Shown: positions 23,501 to 35,380 of the stretch, one piece after another
How positions within the stretch are numbered: position 1 is the first letter of the stretch
Layout: each line of letters opens with the position of its first letter
Origin: Takashimella koratensis
Taxonomy: Eukaryota > Basidiomycota > Tremellomycetes > Trichosporonales > Tetragoniomycetaceae
Direction: 5' to 3'
Assembly (NCBI GenBank): GCA_003116875.1
Contig: BCKT01000012.1
Coordinates: 124,001-188,000 of the forward strand
DNA: 64,000 nucleotides
Notes under the pieces: generated by a model
What the model saw: only the letters and a program-made list of their open reading frames with translations
The model's database searches: none
Told to the model about the DNA's origin: nothing
Translations under genes and position numbers: made by a program

Positions 23501-26500
23501 GCCGTCTCCGACATCGCCCCCGACAAACTCGGGTGCAGTGCCTGCCGGGTCGCTCTTTCCAGACGGAGGAAGCGCCGGTCCTCCACCTGACGGATCGCTC
23601 TTGTTCGACGCCGGGTTGGCGGGTTTACCTGCTGGGTCGCCCAGTACCGAGCTTGGCCTGAACTCATCGTCAGTATCGCAAGCCAGATGAGCATCTTCTG
23701 GTAAAGTCGCACTCACTTTTGTCTGGTAGGGACGTTTGAAAGACTCGAGACTGGCTTGGACGGAATCATAGGCTGCCAGTGGACACCTTTACCACCACCT
23801 CCGCTCTTGTGAGACGGTGGAGCGGGCGGGCCACCACCACCTACACTTAGATCACCTTCGTCGCCTCCACCTCCACCACCTCCACTCGGGTCCCCTTCAT
23901 CCCCACCTCCACCACCGGCATCTCCGGGATCAGCCTCAGCAAAGTCTGGCTCGCCTCCTCCTGTGTCCGCTGCAGGGGCATCCGGCATCCCTCCACCTCC
24001 TCCTCCTCCTGTACTTCCCTTGCCTCCGCTTCCGTGTGGGTTCTTCGCCCTGTTCGTGCTCCAGACAGGCTTATCACCAACCGAAGTCGGTGCCTTCCCG
24101 CCTCCGCCACCTCCGTTAGAGGGGTCAGCAAACGCTGTTCCAGGACCAGGCGCGTGAGTGTGGCCCGTGACGCTACGAGGTCGGTCCGAGAGGACAGGAA
24201 CGGAAGGTGGCATCCCGCTCCCACCGGCTGCAGGGGCGTCGGCTTCAGACATCTCTGCATGCTCCGAGAACTGGCCAGGCGGGACGTGTGAGCCTCCTCC
24301 ACGACCGGCCGAGCCGTTGGCTGGGTCGCCGAGAGTGAAGTCGGCGGGACCGGAGGCGCCAGGCCGGGTGTAGGTGCGTGTTGTCGTGTGCGTATGCAGA
24401 GGCGGACCACCATCGGTCGGACGATGAATGACCTAAATTTCAGAGAAGCGACACAAATTTGGAAGCCAAAGTCAGCCCTCAATTCACAGACACCTTTTCA
24501 AGATGTGAGTATTTTATGACTCACCTCTTCGTGTTCCTCGCCAATGAGCTGACCACCCTGTGCCGGATCGACCTCCTCATCAATCGGCAGCGGGTCCGTT
24601 GGTTTCAACGATAGCGGCGCAGGGACCATGAGCGGTTTCCCTGTCCTTGGGTTAACTCTTCCGGTCGGGGACATGATCCCTCCGCTCCCAGCCGTCCCGG
24701 CCATCGCACCTGCCGCAGCCGGGTCCGTCTCCAGGTCTCGATCGATCTCTTCCTCTTTCTCGATCTCGCGGTGGGTACCTGACGGACCGTTTCGGAGGAA
24801 TTCACGTTCTTTGATGTGCGTCTTCTCACGGACGATGTCGGTGCCGGGCATGAGCGGGGTAGCTTTAGGAGTGGGACCAATACCGTGTGTAGAAGCATTT
24901 TCGTCCGCTCCACCTCTCCTGTGCATGAGCTCGGCGACTAGTGGAATATCAAAAATTAATGTTAGCGAGTCGTCGTAATGCTTCTCACAAGTCTGTGACG
25001 GTCCACTCACCCTTGTCCGCGAGACTGGCGAGCCTGCGATCCTGTTCCATATCCTTGACCGTTTGTGGCGCCTCCTCCCTCTCTTCCTGAGTCGGGATAT
25101 GCGGCGCGCCTCGTATTCCATCGACGACTTTACCACCCGCCATGACCGTTCCGTCTGGGAGAACTTTACCGAGGATGTGACTTGTAGCCGGTGTAAGCGG
25201 AGCTGCGATTGTCGGTTCTGCGCCTCGGATTCCATCGATGATCTCGCCAGTAGTCAGCTGAACGGTCCCATCGGGCAAAACATGGCCGTGGACGTGGTCG
25301 GGACGGGCGAGCTGACCACGTAGACGAGATATGTCGGTGAGGATATCGGCAAGATCCTTTTGGGTAGCGTCACGAACGTCTTGGATCTGGTCGCTCATTC
25401 CGTGAAGGTATTGGGACATTTCGTTTTGCTGTTGACCTTGCGCCTCGGCGATTGCCTGTGCGTTCTCCAAAGTCCGACGGAAGCTGTCGTCGGCGCTCTG
25501 TCCAAACGACAACGTCAGTGACCTTTCTCTTTCACAATGACCCAGCAGACTGCAAGAGGTGACTGGAAAAGGGGCCACTTACCGACTCGACACCCGGGGT
25601 GACAGGCTCCAGGACACCGACGCCAGTGAGCGGCGCATGCGACGTAACAGGAGTGACGAGATGTTCCGTGGTTGCCGGTGTCATTGTATGTACGTGAGAC
25701 GGGGTCGGGCTCGTCGATTCGCTCGTGGTATTACCCACGCCTGAATCTGGGACGATCCCTTGTCGGTTGGAGGTAGGTACGGCCGATGGGTTGGCGTAAC
25801 GAGCAGCAGCAGGAAGACCATAGTCTCCGGTCGTACCGGGGACACCAGGGGGGAAGAATCCAGGGCGCCTGGGACCAGGCGCGACGTTCTATCGATGTGT
25901 CAGCGTGAGCGTACGGGCTGGATTTTGGGGACTGATGAGGACGCGAAAAAAGAGGTGCTCACCGGTCCGAGAGGACCACCAAAACCAGCAAGACCGGGGC
26001 GAATACCAGGCATGAATGGGCCCATGCCCTATAACATCAGTCAAACTAGCCTCTTCTTGTGCGCTAGCGCCGGCAAGTACTCACTGGACCTCCCATCATA
26101 CCCATAGGCGGGAACATGCCTAGTCCCATCAGGCCTGGCGGGAACCCGCGGCGGAAGCTAGAGAATATCAGCACAAATGGTCTGTGGCGGTGGGTGTGGC
26201 ACCAGTCTACGGTCGCCCGCACTTACTACGTCGTTGAGATCGGATCGCGGACGCCAGCGATGCGGGGCAGAGACGGTCGCGGGATATCGGGTACAAACCC
26301 AGGCGGTGGTGGGCCGAGGGGGTATGAACCAGATGGCGGGGGCATAGGCATCTGTTGCTGGTGGGGGAACGGTTGGCGGGAGCCGGATTCAACAGGGGTC
26401 GGGAGGTCAACGGGAGCAGGAGGTGGGCCACGGCGAGTAGGTCCACCCCGACGCCAGTCTTCCTCTTCGTCCTCGTAGGCCGCCTCGTCATCGACCTCCA

Positions 26501-29500
26501 CAGGGCGGTACGGGACCGGGTGAAGGTCTTGCTCTTCCTGTACCTCCTCAACCGGCTGAGGGGTTGGCGGGAGCTCAGGCTGGACCTCGTCGACGGGCTG
26601 GGGCGTGTACTCGTCAGGGTAGAACTCCCCGTCGTAGTATTCTTGCTGCTGAAGGGTCTGCGCCGGAGTCTGCTGAGGAAGCTGATGTCCGCGCATCGTG
26701 ATGGTCGGCGGCGGCACAGCGCGGGGAGTCGCATGCTCGTGTGGCGGAGAGACGGGCGGAAGATTTGCGATTGCAAATTCGTCGTCGAAGTCGGGCTCGC
26801 CGATGTCACCTTCGAGCAGGGAGTCGGAAAGCGGGCTAAGGGCGTTGTAAGACCCTTGGCTGTTCCGACTATTAGGTGGGGCACGAGCCTTGAATCCAGC
26901 TTCGTCAGAGTATACACTCTCGTCGCCTCGGTACATTGTACCCTCGCGCTCGGACGCCGCCTTGGCCGGCACTCCACCGTCGAACATATCCTGTTTCCGA
27001 GGCAGCGGGGTAGCGAATTCTGCGTCGTCTTTTTGGGCGCTGGTCTGCAGCAGGATGCGACGGAGGAGGTCCTCGATACGAGGGAGTGTCAAGTTCCGAG
27101 ACGAATCGAGGTCAACGTCGAACGAGCGTCGGCGGTGAAGCTCTTGCATGATCTCCTCTTGCTGACCGAGGACGGTCCCCATCGCTTTGGTCAGGTCGTC
27201 GATCCTGTCCGCGAGGCTGGCTGGGAGGACGAACGGCGGCGGAGTGACGGGACGCGCGGTGTCGATGGAGGAAGTGGACGAAGGAGAGGAAGGAGGCGAG
27301 TCGTCGTCTTTTGTAGGGACAGGCGGAGGGGCGTCGAGGTGGATCTTATCAATCTTGCTCTCGATACGGTCGAGCTGACCTGCCATACGCGTGCTTTGGC
27401 CTTGTCGTGCTTTTTCCTGCCCATCGAGGTAGTTCTGCAAAAAAAGTTCAAGTCAGCGAGAGGCAAGCCAAGGCCCAGGAAAAGACCAAGATAGTATTGA
27501 CCCTACTCACCAGAATCCTCAGCATATCCGTGTTCTGACGCGGGTGATCAATTATCGAGGTCGCGGTTGAAGTCGATGGGATTGATGTTTCTCCTGACGA
27601 GCTTGAGGGCGGACCAGGGGGTGGTGGAGACGGTGGCGGCGGCTGCACGGGTGGGACAGGCTTGCGCGGGATCCTCGTGAACCCTTGAGTGGACTGGGCG
27701 GTGCTCACGCTCTGAGGCTGAGATGACGGCGGGCCCCGAATGGGTGTCTGGCTCGTTCGTGCGGTTTGGTAAGATCTACTCCTATCAGCGTTGACCCCTT
27801 CAAATTGTTACCAGCAGACCAAAACGGCACCAAGATACGTGTCAAACTTACTGATTCGATCCGCTTAACGCCGTGGTCATGTACGTCTCCTGCGTCTTCC
27901 CTCCCGAAGCTGTGGTATACGCACTTCCCCTAGCAGTATTATACAGGGTATTCTCATCGGCTCTCCCAAATACCGTCTTCCCTGACCTGGCCTTGTACTC
28001 TGTCGCAGTGAAATACGGTCCTGTCCCGGTCGTCGCTGTCGCATACACCGTCAAGTCCGGTCTTGGGCGGGTTCGAGATGGTGGCGCCGCAGAGCCAGAG
28101 GACGACTTGCGTTCGAGGTCAGCGATCAGAGCGTAGTCGGTATCGGGTTCACTGATGTGTGTTGCTGCGTCCCATCGTGCGTCAGGTTCCATATCGATCG
28201 AATGGACGGAACGGACCCGGGACGAGCGGGACATTGGCGGAGGAGGGGCAGACGAGTAGTGTGATTGGGAGTAGGAGGATGCTGTTTGGTAAAGCGTGGT
28301 GGTCGCACCTGATTCGGCAGTCGCCATTTGAGTGGTCGGTGGGCGCGCGGTGGCGAAGAGCGTAGCGTCGGTGGATGGGGTACTCGGCTGGCGGTAAGGC
28401 GGAACAGGTGCGTCGTACAGCTGATGTCGGACAGGCGTCGCATGCCCGCTCGAGCTCGGAACAGGCGGAGCGGTGGCGTACTGCGAGTCCCTCGAAGGGA
28501 CTGGCGGTGGGGCTGACACGTACGACGACATCGAGTCTCGTGCCGTATGACCAGACAATGAGGGCTCGATAGCTGTCGCATAGGCGGAGACAGGTCGGAC
28601 AGTCGGTGCGGTACTGTACACTGACGACACAGGTTCAGGAGCGGTGACGATAGTCCCGAACACGCTTGGAGCAGTGACGACCGTGCCCATGCCGCTTGGA
28701 GCCGTGGCGACGGTCCCGAACACGCTTGGCGCTGTGGCAGCGACCAGAGACGGCGAACCCGGGGTTTGATAAAACGATTGCCTCTGGCCGCCCGCCACGC
28801 TAGGATCGACCTGGACACTGAGCGCGCCTTGATACGGCAACGTCGAGCGGAGTGCGGTGCGCAACGAAACAGGGTCGCTGGCTGCCGTCTTTGTCGGCGA
28901 CGGAGCAGTGTCAGAACCCCTCTCAGCAGTGCCGTAGATAGAAAGAGGAGGGGCAGTACCGTATGCCGACTGGGTGGCAGCTGGCGTCCCGTATGCCTCA
29001 GGAGGGATAGAAGTAGTGATAGTGGCCGGGGTGAAGAACGTCTGCGGGCTGGACTCGGCGGCGGTCCCGTACTGCGACATAGACTGGGACAGCGACGGCC
29101 CCGCAGCGACCGTCGCCTCGGAGGTGCTAGGCGCGAGGTGGTAGCTCCCAGCCGGGGATAAGATCTCTGCAGCTGTGGCGAAAGTCTGCGGCGGAGGGGA
29201 CGTGTACGATGGTGGCGGGCTGACAAGTGGCGGAGGTGGGATCCCACCTGCAAACGTAAAGTCCCTCGACGAAGGCCTGGACCGAGCCTCGGTCGTGGTC
29301 AGTGGAGAGAGCATGGCGCCGGTTCTCTGCTGCGGCTGGGGGCGGAAATAAGATAGCGCTTCCTCGGGGTCCGGGTCTTGGCGCTGGGCACTTTCTGCTA
29401 GGTCGGCCTCGCTTGCGACTCGGCGAAGACTGCGTGCGCGCTCGGGTCCACCAGCAGCGAGTCGGCGGCTCCCACGCTGCGTGAGGGGCGCTACCAGTCC

Positions 29501-32256
29501 GCCGGCAGTAAGCACCACTGCATCGTCGGACGTCGACAGCCCCGCGTGCGGAAGAGGCGAGTGAGCCTCCCGCTCGCTACTCGGGGAAAGCGGGTTGAGG
29601 GGCGCAAAGTAGGTAGACGAGGAACCGCCCGCGTCGGAGGTCGAGAGAAGGGAACGTGGTCGCTCGCGCTCAGCCTGAGGGGTGGGAGAGTCTCTTGTTC
29701 GTCGTGTCTCAAGGACCATCCAAATGGCGTCGACCCAACGGACTGAGGAAAAGGCAAGTATCAAAGCGATCACGAAAATCATCGTCAGTGCTCAGCTCGG
29801 TGACAACAAGCGATATGAGAAACAACAAATCGAAACAGTAAAACAACATCAACTCACTTCTTTCGCGAGAACTGTCGCACCCAAGGCGCTCTGTCCCGTC
29901 GTCATACACCTGTTCATCGTAAGCATCGCCCCCTTGCATGTAGGACTCGAAGAGGACATACCAATTTGAAAGGGTACAAGTTGTCCGCAAGATCGCCCTG
30001 TCGCCTCGCCGCAATGGTGCCCAAGTCACCGGCTGCTGCCGGGTTATTGGGATTGGGTATTGACGCCACCTCTGGGACTTCAGTCAGCCACTACCTTTTA
30101 CAGTAGACATAACATCCATTCTACAAGTGATTGAACTTACCCTCGCAGAAGTCGAGGTCGAGAGTGACCATGGCTTGTACGCCTGACGACGTGCGCCAGA
30201 CGAGCTGCAGGCCCTCGCGGAACAATCGGGCGTCGGTGCGAACCCACTCGTAGTCCGGTGCTCGGTTGGCATCGTGCACGTTGAGGTAGTACATGATCCC
30301 GGTTTTGAGTGGCTAAGTGTGTCAGGATGCATACATAAACCCGATCTGCAGAACCTTCAGAACACTTACTTCTCCCGTCAGAGCGCGAGGCGAGGTCGGT
30401 CGACGACTGGTGAGTGATCGAACTGACGCACTGCGTTCGACATTGGGATCGGGCGAGAAAGGTGTCCGTTCTTGCTCAGGGGACAACATTGTAGCTGTGG
30501 ACTCTGCCAAGATCGTATTGAACGGCTCTTGAGGCGGCGACGGTACCGAGGGTGCTGGCTCCTCTGCCTGTTCTGCCAATCCGACATCCCTCCCTTCGTC
30601 CCTCCTACGACGACGAATACTGACATTCCACCCTTTATCCCCTCTTCCAAACAACCTCGGGGTATCCGCGCCTCGGCCTGGGGTACCTACCACCCGCTGG
30701 GTCTCGGAGCCCGCTCGGGCTCGCCAGGACGCGATCATCGTTTTGACGTTGGCGATGGGGGAAGTGGACTTGGGCGGGACGGAGGGTGCGGATTCGGGGT
30801 CTCGGAAGGATGAAGGGGGAGGGTGGAAGATCGAGTCGAAGCGCTGCGCTGCGGTACCGGTGGGTTGAGGTATAAGAGGAGCAGGGATAGGAGGTGGATC
30901 TGGGGCAGGGGAAGGGTCGGCGGAAGCACGAGTCTCAAACATCTTTATGAGTTCACTGGCCTTGCCCCTGCCTCCGGCCGGAGAGGAAGTAGGCGCATCA
31001 CGAGGGCCTTTGACAGGGGAAGGGGGTAAGGGGAATCGACTCGCGATGGATCCGAGAGATCCCGTGTCCATCGTGCTGCCTCGTTGATGGGTCGGGCGGG
31101 GTGGGCTGATGAGGCCCGGTGGAGCAGGTTGGACAGGGCTGTGAGAGACGGGAGACGTGCGGCTGCTACCTGACGACGTGACGGGTTCTGTGCGCTCAGA
31201 CACCGCCTCGAGAACGTCGGACGGCCGCCAGAGAGGAGCGCCTTCACTGAGCCTGATGCCTAGTCCGAATGTCGCTCGGGGGCCGGGCTGGTACGCGCTC
31301 GATGGGGCAGGCACCGTCAGCGGAGGCGCCGAACGTGTGGCATCGGTCTCAATGGCCTCGTAGCCCTGTCCAGAGGGATGAGTCGGTGTAGCTCTGAACG
31401 GGTCGGAAGCAGAGCTGCTGGGGTCCAGATTTGATGTCGCAGATACGGAGCGGCCAGGGGTGAAGAATGTCGGGGCCCGAGCCCCCTCGGGGACAGGGTT
31501 AGGTATGGCCGAAGGGTTGGCGAGCGCGTCGAGCTGGGCGAGGACGTCGTCGTATTGTGCGCTAAGAGAGCCGCCTGTCGGCTGTGGCGCCATGGCCGAA
31601 GTGTCGTCGCTTGATGCAGTCTCTGAGGCGCGAAGACGGCCTGTGTATGTGTCAGCTTGTGACTCAAGAAACACGCATAACCTTTCACTTTCCGGCGTGG
31701 CGCAGGATCAGGAAGAACCAGGAGTGAGGGGAAATGCTGAAGGGCACTTACTCATTCCTCGAGGTCCAGAGACGCTGCCACGAGTACCCAGAGACCTCGC
31801 CAGCGTGCCGTGTGCAGGAACCCGCGCCTCTCTTGCCGTATCGTCAAAGGCAGGCAAGCGGGTAGGAGGAGGTAGAAGTGGACTGAGCCTGCCCTCGCTG
31901 TATCGAATAGGCGAGTCAACGGGCCGTTGAGGCGACGGCGAGGTTGTTCGGATCTCTGGCGCGACACCGGGTGGGAAGTCGCGACGCGGGGTCTCGGGTG
32001 CGGAGAGGTATGACTCCCTCGCCCCGATACCAGTGCCGACGCTACCTGAGTCGCTAGGCTGCAGGGGGCGGGCGGTAGGCTGAGTAGCCGAAGACACAGG
32101 GCTAGCGCGAGATGGGTCGGAGATGGTTGGCGATGGAGGAAGGGGATGGGAGGTGGGATCGATGGAAGATGTGAGGCGCTGGACGTCCGCAGAGGGCAAT
32201 GCCGAGTCGGGGGACCGCCAGCGCCGCGGCGTGGGCGAAAGCGGAGGGGAGGGCAT
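20594..32256 (-). CDS. Giant PH-domain protein, about 3,268 residues, 23 exons
   Basis: Exons: 32256-31752, 31640-30370, 30312-30141, 30071-29962, 29909-29858, 29742-27852, 27775-27511, 27434-26227, 26157-26085, 26028-25963, 25888-25583, 25497-25011, 24937-24525, 24432-23717, 23657-22309, 22239-22094, 22015-21666, 21599-21572, 21501-21431, 21288-21244, 21014-20954, 20875-20687, 20626-20594. All phases close (9,807 nt). Residues 1-590 are Ser/Pro-rich and disordered. About 593-717, over four exons, is a PH fold: KTGIMYYLNVHDANRAPDYE, LFREGLQLVWR, MVTLDLDFCEEV, AARRQGDLADNLYPFKLVYD, ending RIRWVDAIWMVLE, the usual PH C-terminal helix. Residues 717-1340 hold repeated Y/F-x-T-A motifs. Predicted coiled coils follow (ESKIDKIHLD; RIDDLTKAMGTVLGQQEEIM), then a Gly/Pro-rich part, a second coiled coil (FRRTLENAQAIAEAQGQQQN), two LPDGTV…DGIRG repeats, a Gly-rich region of about 650 residues, and a helical C-terminal block (FLRKLATEIMEQ; GYLDDFSRALS). 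No enzyme domain is seen. I infer a phosphoinositide- or cortex-bound scaffold; function unknown. A split into two genes is possible but no internal start or stop demands it. Confidence 0.72.
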
Positions 32257-32403
32257 GGGTCTGTGGTGTTAGCCAGGTAACATGCCCTCGGTGACTGTGT
32301 GTCTGTCAAAGTCGCTGGCGTCGATGTCGTCGATGTCGGTGTGGTCGTTGCGGTCGAAGTTGAAGTCGATGTCGAAGACCCAAGAGTCGGGACAGGTGAG
32401 TGA

Positions 32404-32442
<39 letters not shown>

Positions 32443-33211
32443 ATATGAGACTGGTGAGTGGTAAGTTGAAGGAGTAAGTTGTGGTGGTCGTGGTGACCCC
32501 CTTGCCCCATTGTTTGGATCTAGCGAGGTTGTTGACATCCCCCAGGGCGAGGGAGGGATAGATGGTTGATTCAAAGGATAAACTGTGGTTACGGATGAGC
32601 AGTTGGGTTGAGAGAGATCGAAGGAGGGAGAGGGGAGGGGAGAGGCGCAGAAGAAGAGGGGAGAGGCAAAATCAGTCGCGTCGCGTCACGGACCGCCAAT
32701 GATGGTCAGCGATGGTTGGTTGATGGCATCGACAACGAGGAATGATGGCTCATCACTCATCCCAAAGGACACAACGCCTCCTCCCACGTCTCTTGTTGAC
32801 ATCGCGTCACCACGTTCAGTCTTGGGTTCCAACCAGCGCGAAGAGAGACGACACGAGGTAGGTCGTCTTGTCAACGTCGTGGTGATGGTATAGGTTATTG
32901 ACAACACGGATGATAAGATTGAACAAACCGGTTCGGAAACGGGTCAACCCGAGATCGGGATCAGAATTTCACCCGTCCGACGGTGAAACAAGACTGGTGT
33001 TCATAAAGTTTACATAGGCAGTGACAACATCCAGTGTAATGAGAACATGAAGAGCAGACGTGATCCCAGAAGCAAGGAGAAGAGTAGAAGAGAAAAGAAA
33101 GATGGTCTATGTACCCGCTGTCCCCCAGTCTAGGACCTAAGTCTGCTCCGTGATGACCGCCTCTGCAAATACCTGATCAGCACATTTCCTCATCTTCTCA
33201 AAGACCACACC
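32257..33211. promoter_or_regulatory. Leader/promoter of the PH gene and SOF1 3' flank
   Basis: 955 bp between the PH-gene ATG and the SOF1 stop, both on the minus strand. It contains a (GA)n microsatellite at 32408-32438 and, on the minus strand, pyrimidine-rich sequence up to the ATG. Short frames in it have no support. Confidence 0.5.
32408..32438. repeat. (GA)15 microsatellite
   Basis: About fifteen uninterrupted GA units, 150-180 bp upstream of the PH-gene start codon; (TC)n on the coding strand. Confidence 0.9.
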
Positions 33212-35088
33212 TCACTCACTCTTCCTCTCGGCCTTGGGCTTGTCCTGGCCCGCGCGGGTATGTTTCCTTCTCCGATCCTCCTTGACTTTCCGACTCTCTG
33301 TCATCTCTCGCTTCAACTTGGTCGCATGGTGAATACTCGTCGGGACATGACGACGCTCCTTGACCGAGCGAACACCCTTCTCGGTAGACCACTTGTCCAC
33401 AAGCTTTTGACGGTATTCCAGCGCTTGTCGTTCTTTAGTTGAGATTGGGCCGAGTTTTTGAGATGCGTTGGATTTCCAGATCCTGCGACAGATGTCAACT
33501 TCAGGTAGAAAAGGATAAAAGATGAGACAAGAGGGTTGCACTCACCGCACGTTGCCGTCGTCTGATGCAGAGAGGACAAAGTCGGCAGTCGGTGTGAAAG
33601 TGACGTCGAAGACTCTGGTATCATTGGTTGTGTCCTCAAAACATGAATGGCCCAAGCCATGACTCACCGCTGCATCCGCTTGGTGTGGTATACATCACGA
33701 GATTTACCAGCGTCGCGAGACCACAGTCGTACTGTCCGGTCGTAAGAGCCCGAGACAAACTCCTCTCCCGTGGGACCTGTCCCAGTCAGCCAAAGCACTT
33801 CAACGCCAGTCGTGTCAAGCTAAACTCACTCCAATCACAACCCATGACGCCGCCGACGTGACCCTTATAAATCTGTGTCGGGGAGTTGAGCGACCGAATG
33901 TCGAAAGTGTACAAGTTGTGGTCCTCTGATGCGAGGAGGAGAACCGTCGGCAATGTCGGGCACCACGACAACGAGTTTGACCGCATCTGTTTGATCAAAA
34001 TCAGCTGAAGCCTTGACTAAATCTAATCTCCTCACTCACGTTCATCACAATCCTCCTCTCGGCCTTGCCAGTGCGGATATCATACAAACACATCGTCCGA
34101 TCGCTTCCGACACTAGCGAGCACGCTCGTTTCGCTCTGGTTGAACCTGACCGCTGAGACCGTCTCGAGCGAGTTTCCAAACTGCAGCGTCGAGAGGGGTG
34201 CTGATCGCGTCTCGTCCCAGACTTGCACGACATTGGACGCCGTCGCGAACACTGCGTCGTTTCGGTGATGATCGATCCCGTTGAATCCGTTCTTCGAGGT
34301 GTACACCATTGACGGATCGAGATTCAGCCCCACTGCGTCTCTCTTCCCTGCATCAATCGACAGTCCGCCTCCTTCTTCTTCCTCAAAATCACCCGACTCG
34401 CCGATCGCTCCTGCGATATCCAAAACTTCTTGCCCGCTCCCCTCTCCTGACGCAAACTCGCTGCCTTCAAACCCAGCTTCCCCTCGGAGACCCGGAGCGA
34501 ACGCCGAGCTTCTCCAAATCTTCACTGTCCCGTCCATTTTCCCACACGTGACGAGCCCTCGCTTGCCGTCTCTCGCCTCGGCGGTCCAGCAGACTCCAGC
34601 GACCATCCCCTTGTGTGCGTTCGGCAGCTTGAGCAGTGGCCGCCGCAATGCCAGGGAGTGAACAATCACCTCACCGTCACCACCTCCCGCAGCGACGATA
34701 GCAACCCGTCGGGGGTCCTTGCCAAGGCAGTACGCGCCGTCCTGGTGCCCGCCCAAAGCACCGACAAAGGGCTTGGCGAACATCCGGTCCATCTTCGCAG
34801 CGGTAAGGGCGCGGGTATATTCGCGGGGCTTGGAGAATGGGTGGAGGTGGGGCGCGAGGTTGCGTTGGAGAGGGTGAGGTGTAGAGGAGCTGCAGAATGT
34901 TAGTGGATGACATAGACATCAGGCGCTGCTTGGACACTCACGACGAAGGCAGGTGGTCGTCGAGCGACCGGCTGATCATGTTGATTTTCTGCTCCGTGTC
35001 AGCTCCCATGCCCACTTTAGCTGTATTGCTGATATGTGCGGCCTCCTAGATGCTCTTTATTTCCCTCGAGATCGTTTTGACCTACCAT
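33212..35088 (-). CDS. SOF1: SOF1/DCAF13, WD-repeat U3 snoRNP protein
   Basis: Seven exons (35088-35086, 34988-34942, 34889-34040, 33986-33830, 33776-33668, 33614-33546, 33482-33212) give 501 residues; yeast Sof1 has 489. The N-terminus MKINMISRSLDD matches the family start (MKIKVISRS…D), and HPFSKPREYTRALTAAKMDR followed by MFAKPFVGALGGHQDG is diagnostic. WD repeats follow (DGTVKIWRSS, DRTMCLYDIRTG, SYDRTVRLW, DDGNVRIWKSNAS). The C-terminal Sof1 domain is clear: EYRQKLVDKWSTEKGV, then SIKERRHVP-type basic helices and a Lys/Arg tail. Sof1 acts in the small-subunit processome in 18S rRNA maturation; animal DCAF13 is also a CUL4 adaptor. Coding exon 1 consists only of ATG, which is required to begin with MKI; otherwise translation would start three codons later. 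Shares a promoter with SSL2. Confidence 0.92.
35086..35088 (-). other. Start-codon-only coding exon of SOF1
   Basis: The ATG is followed at once by GTAGGT, and the next exon opens AAA-ATC-AAC after a GCAG acceptor, producing M-K-I as in Sof1 proteins. Supported by the match, not proven. Confidence 0.65.
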
Positions 35089-35380
35089 GTTGGCGAGAGA
35101 TGCCTGGTTGCAGAGGGACTAGGTTGCTGAGTGGATGAGTGCAGAGTGCAAGGCACAAGTCAAAACAGAAAAATCTGTGGACCGTAAGTGGAGGCGGGTT
35201 GTAATGGACCGGGCAATGACGTGTTATTCTTTCTCTGCGGTGTTCTTAGGTTTGATAACGGCTAGCCTCAACCTTCATTTGCCACCCTAGCACCGTCATC
35301 TGCAACTCACTCGTTTCCCTCTCTCTCATCCCCTCACTCACCAGCAAATCGCTGGCTTAGCCTCTTAACACCCGCTCACC
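35089..35380. promoter_or_regulatory. Divergent promoter, SOF1 / SSL2
   Basis: 292 bp shared by two outward genes. C/T-rich on the SSL2 side (about 35280-35380). No specific motif can be claimed. Confidence 0.55.

Noticed and set aside
26226..27440. Treating the long minus-strand frames of 20.6-32.3 kb as separate genes
   Set aside because: Each frame ends at a splice donor and the next begins after an acceptor in the right phase; none has its own convincing start and stop.
34001..34792. SOF1 starting at the internal MDRMFAKPF methionine
   Set aside because: The conserved HPFSKPREYTRALTAAK block lies upstream in the same exon, so this Met is internal.
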